Source of the DNA: CAZSAL01 sp964604825
Lineage (GTDB): Bacteria > Elusimicrobiota > Elusimicrobia > 2-01-FULL-59-12
Direction: 5' to 3'
Assembly: GCA_964604825.1 (NCBI GenBank)
Contig: CAZSAL010000038.1
Span: 1 to 27,031, forward strand
Length of the DNA stretch: 27,031 nucleotides
Shown here in pieces: positions 25,594 to 27,031 of this stretch (the stretch's first letter is position 1; every line of letters starts with the position of its first letter). The notes beneath the pieces are model-generated. The model worked only from the letters and a program-made list of their open reading frames with translations, was not told the DNA's origin and searched no databases. Position numbers and translations under genes: made by a program.

Positions 25594-25968
25594 ATGAAGA
25601 AAAAGGTGCTCGTAGTCGATGATGATGCAACGATACGCCAGATGTATGTGCCTTTCTTTACGGGACGCGGTTACGATGTCCGCGCTGCGGCAAACGGCAG
25701 ACAGGCCATAGATATCATCAAAGGCGAACGCATTGATCTGGTAATCCTTGATTTGAATATGCCAGAGATGTCCGGAGAAGAGGTGTTGAAAATCGTTGCG
25801 GATACGGATTCATGGAAAAGGATCCCGGTAGTTATTGATACGGCATCAGGTGAGCGCCTTAATAAGATCAAGGCTGAATTTGGAACAAAACTGCAGCTCG
25901 AATTCTTTCAAAGGCCTTCCTCATTGGATGAATTGAGCGAAACAATCGATCGGATGCTGGCCTTATAA
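25594..25968 (+). CDS. Single-domain response regulator with Lys-to-Arg change (receiver 3)
   Basis: This 124-residue receiver has D9/D10/D11 (VVDDD), phosphoacceptor D53 (VILDLNMP), switch T83 (VVIDTASG) and Arg at 108 (FFQRPSS) instead of the usual Lys. Length and key positions match receiver 2 exactly, so the two are probably paralogues from a duplication, although their sequences have diverged considerably. It has an excellent AGGAGG ribosome binding site seven bases before the ATG. Without an output domain it should act by protein contact or as a phosphate sink. It is followed after three bases by the DNA-binding regulator gene. Confidence 0.9.
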   Translation: MKKKVLVVDDDATIRQMYVPFFTGRGYDVRAAANGRQAIDIIKGERIDLVILDLNMPEMSGEEVLKIVADTDSWKRIPVVIDTASGERLNKIKAEFGTKLQLEFFQRPSSLDELSETIDRMLAL

Positions 25969-25971
25969 ATA

Positions 25972-26667
25972 ATGCGAATCCTTCATATTGACGACGATAA
26001 GCCGTTTCTGATGAATGTGAAAACCGCGCTTACTCGCGAAGGCTTCGCGGTTGATTCCGTTAGCGACCCTAAAGAAGGCCTCCAACTGGCAAAAGAGAAT
26101 GTTTATGACATTATTCTTTTAGATATCGGGATGCCGATGATCAACGGCCTGGAAGCCCTTCAAACTTTGCGGCATGACGGCCAGGTAGTCGGCATATTCA
26201 TGGTTTCAGGTCAGACCGGCGATGAATTCAAGGTGCAGGCATTTGAAGCGGGGGCAGATGATTACCTGACCAAACCTTTTCTCTTTAAACTGCTGGTTAC
26301 CCGTATGCGTGCATGGCTCAAGCGGCGGGATAACTTTCTGGCTAGCAGATCATCAATTTCTGAATTGACCGCAGGCCCTATAAAAATGGAATTTTCCCGT
26401 CGTCAGGTAACGGTAGATGGCCGTTCTGTACTTCTGACTCCCAAGGAATTCATGATGCTTGAATACATGCTGAGGAATACCGGCAGGATTGTCACTCAGA
26501 CTTCCCTTGCTCAGGCGATTTGGAGTATTGATTATGAAACCGGAACGAATGTCGTTGAAGTTCATATGAACCGGCTCCGGAAGAAAATTGATGAGCCGGG
26601 AAAGCCTTCGTTTATACAGACTGTTCGCGGTTCCGGATATTTGATGGAAAAAGACCCTTCCAGCTGA
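25972..26667 (+). CDS. OmpR/PhoB-family response regulator
   Basis: This 231-residue regulator has a complete receiver (D7/D8/D9 in HIDDD, phosphoacceptor D51 in ILLDIGMP, switch S79, K101 in LTKPF). It also has a winged-helix output domain (about 130-227) containing LTPKEFMMLEYMLRNTGRIVT, TNVVEVHMNRLRKKID and IQTVRGSGYLM, all typical of the OmpR/PhoB family. It starts three bases after the stop of receiver 3 with no separate ribosome binding site, so it is probably translationally coupled. It is the only DNA-binding output in this cluster and likely the end point of the phosphorelay. Direct repeats beyond its stop are candidate binding sites. Confidence 0.95.
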   Translation: MRILHIDDDKPFLMNVKTALTREGFAVDSVSDPKEGLQLAKENVYDIILLDIGMPMINGLEALQTLRHDGQVVGIFMVSGQTGDEFKVQAFEAGADDYLTKPFLFKLLVTRMRAWLKRRDNFLASRSSISELTAGPIKMEFSRRQVTVDGRSVLLTPKEFMMLEYMLRNTGRIVTQTSLAQAIWSIDYETGTNVVEVHMNRLRKKIDEPGKPSFIQTVRGSGYLMEKDPSS

Positions 26668-26690
26668 CAAATTCCCGTTAGTTAACCTTC

Positions 26691-26740
26691 CTGTAACATA
26701 CCTGACGATTTTGTAATCAAAACTTTAGCGAATTGTAATC
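26691..26740 (+). promoter_or_regulatory. Direct repeats TTGTAATC spaced 22 bp: regulator box candidate
   Basis: TTGTAATC occurs at 26711-26718 and again at 26733-26740, exactly two helical turns apart. A related CTGTAACA lies at 26691-26698. OmpR/PhoB-type regulators bind head-to-tail repeats at about 11-bp steps on one face of the helix. The site sits between the regulator gene and the next genes, so it may control them. Binding is inferred. Confidence 0.45.
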
Positions 26741-26783
26741 CAACCGACAGGCAATCGTTAGCGAACGCGGTTAAACTTATCGC

Positions 26784-26948
26784 GTGAGCAAACAACCTTC
26801 ATTGACAGAGCATCGCGCATCCATGATCAGCGAGATCTACGACGTCTGTGAAGATCTGGCTATGGCAGCCGGTGACTTCGCCAAAGCGCTTCAGTACAAG
26901 TGGCTGCGGATAGACTCGTTTCAAAGAGACCGCTTATTGGGGATATAG
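26784..26948 (+). CDS. Small hypothetical protein (54 codons)
   Basis: A GTG at 26784 opens a 54-codon frame ending at TAG 26946; an in-frame ATG at 26823 would give 41 residues. The shorter form, MISEIYDVCEDLAMAAGDFAKA followed by LQYKWLRIDSFQRDRLLGI, is amphipathic and helical with no hydrophobic segment. Base composition returns toward that of the left part of the window. The stop overlaps the strong AGGAGG ribosome binding site of the next gene, so it could be the first gene of a small operon under the direct-repeat box. There is no clear ribosome binding site for either start, and the family is not recognised. Confidence 0.45.
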   Translation: MSKQPSLTEHRASMISEIYDVCEDLAMAAGDFAKALQYKWLRIDSFQRDRLLGI

Positions 26949-26961
26949 GAGGCGTTAATAA

Positions 26962-27031
26962 ATGCAACCTAGATACTGCGGTTTTTATACAGCCTGCCGT
27001 CTACAGCAGATGGTTGTGGCGCAGCGCCGGG
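26962..27031 (+). CDS. Start of an unidentified gene, 3' truncated by the window edge
   Basis: The ATG at 26962 is preceded by AGGAGG at 26947-26952 with ideal spacing. The frame stays open to the window end, giving 23 codons that begin MQPRYCGFYTACRLQQMVVA. This is too short for a family call. It follows the 54-codon frame by 13 bases and probably shares its transcript. Confidence 0.55.
   Translation, partial: MQPRYCGFYTACRLQQMVVAQRR

Overview
The window is bacterial chromosomal DNA, about 27 kb, with dense gene packing and several ATGA-type start/stop overlaps. No rRNA, tRNA, CRISPR array, phage gene or transposase is visible. Gene content (futalosine menaquinone genes, an exceptionally long kinase-like protein, many two-component proteins, short palindromic repeats inside genes) points to a Gram-negative-type or candidate-phylum lineage. 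Omnitrophota or a relative would fit, but this is a low-confidence guess from gene style, not from a marker gene.

Left part (1-5774): one reading frame, open at the left edge, encodes a protein of more than 1900 residues. It joins a receiver-like domain, a histidine-kinase-type ATPase domain without an obvious phosphorylatable His, a PEP-synthase/PPDK-like ATP-grasp and swivelling region, a second receiver-like domain, and three diverged copies of a ~130-residue unit. A compact VapBC toxin-antitoxin pair (5828-6384) follows, with a palindromic AT-rich operator candidate.

Menaquinone part (6360-12898, minus strand): read in transcription order, the genes are a UbiA-type prenyltransferase, UbiX, UbiD, MqnE, and a MqnA-MqnC fusion. 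Together they cover chorismate dehydration, aminodeoxyfutalosine synthesis, futalosine cyclisation, and the late prenylation/decarboxylation steps. MqnB and MqnD functions are not in the window. This operon is peppered with short palindromic repeats. One forms the linker of the MqnA-MqnC fusion, one is an in-frame insert inside MqnE, a decamer array supplies the MqnE C-terminus, and a palindrome supplies the UbiD start codon.

Middle part (12983-19657): YbaB, a Pro/Ala-rich hypothetical protein, a small membrane protein, a phosphofructokinase of the G/K active-site type, an ABC-2 exporter (ATPase plus permease, minus strand), a large GT39-like membrane protein, and a 45-residue membrane miniprotein followed by a strongly structured ~52-nt element.

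Right part (about 19740-26750): base composition drops visibly. A PilZ-methyltransferase-alpha/beta-hydrolase protein, a 7TM-GAF histidine kinase, three stand-alone receivers, a ChpT/Spo0B-like degenerate kinase and an OmpR/PhoB-type regulator lie head to tail. They look like one phosphorelay operon that may respond to c-di-GMP. Downstream are direct repeats spaced two helical turns apart, a 54-codon frame, and the start of a gene that runs off the window.
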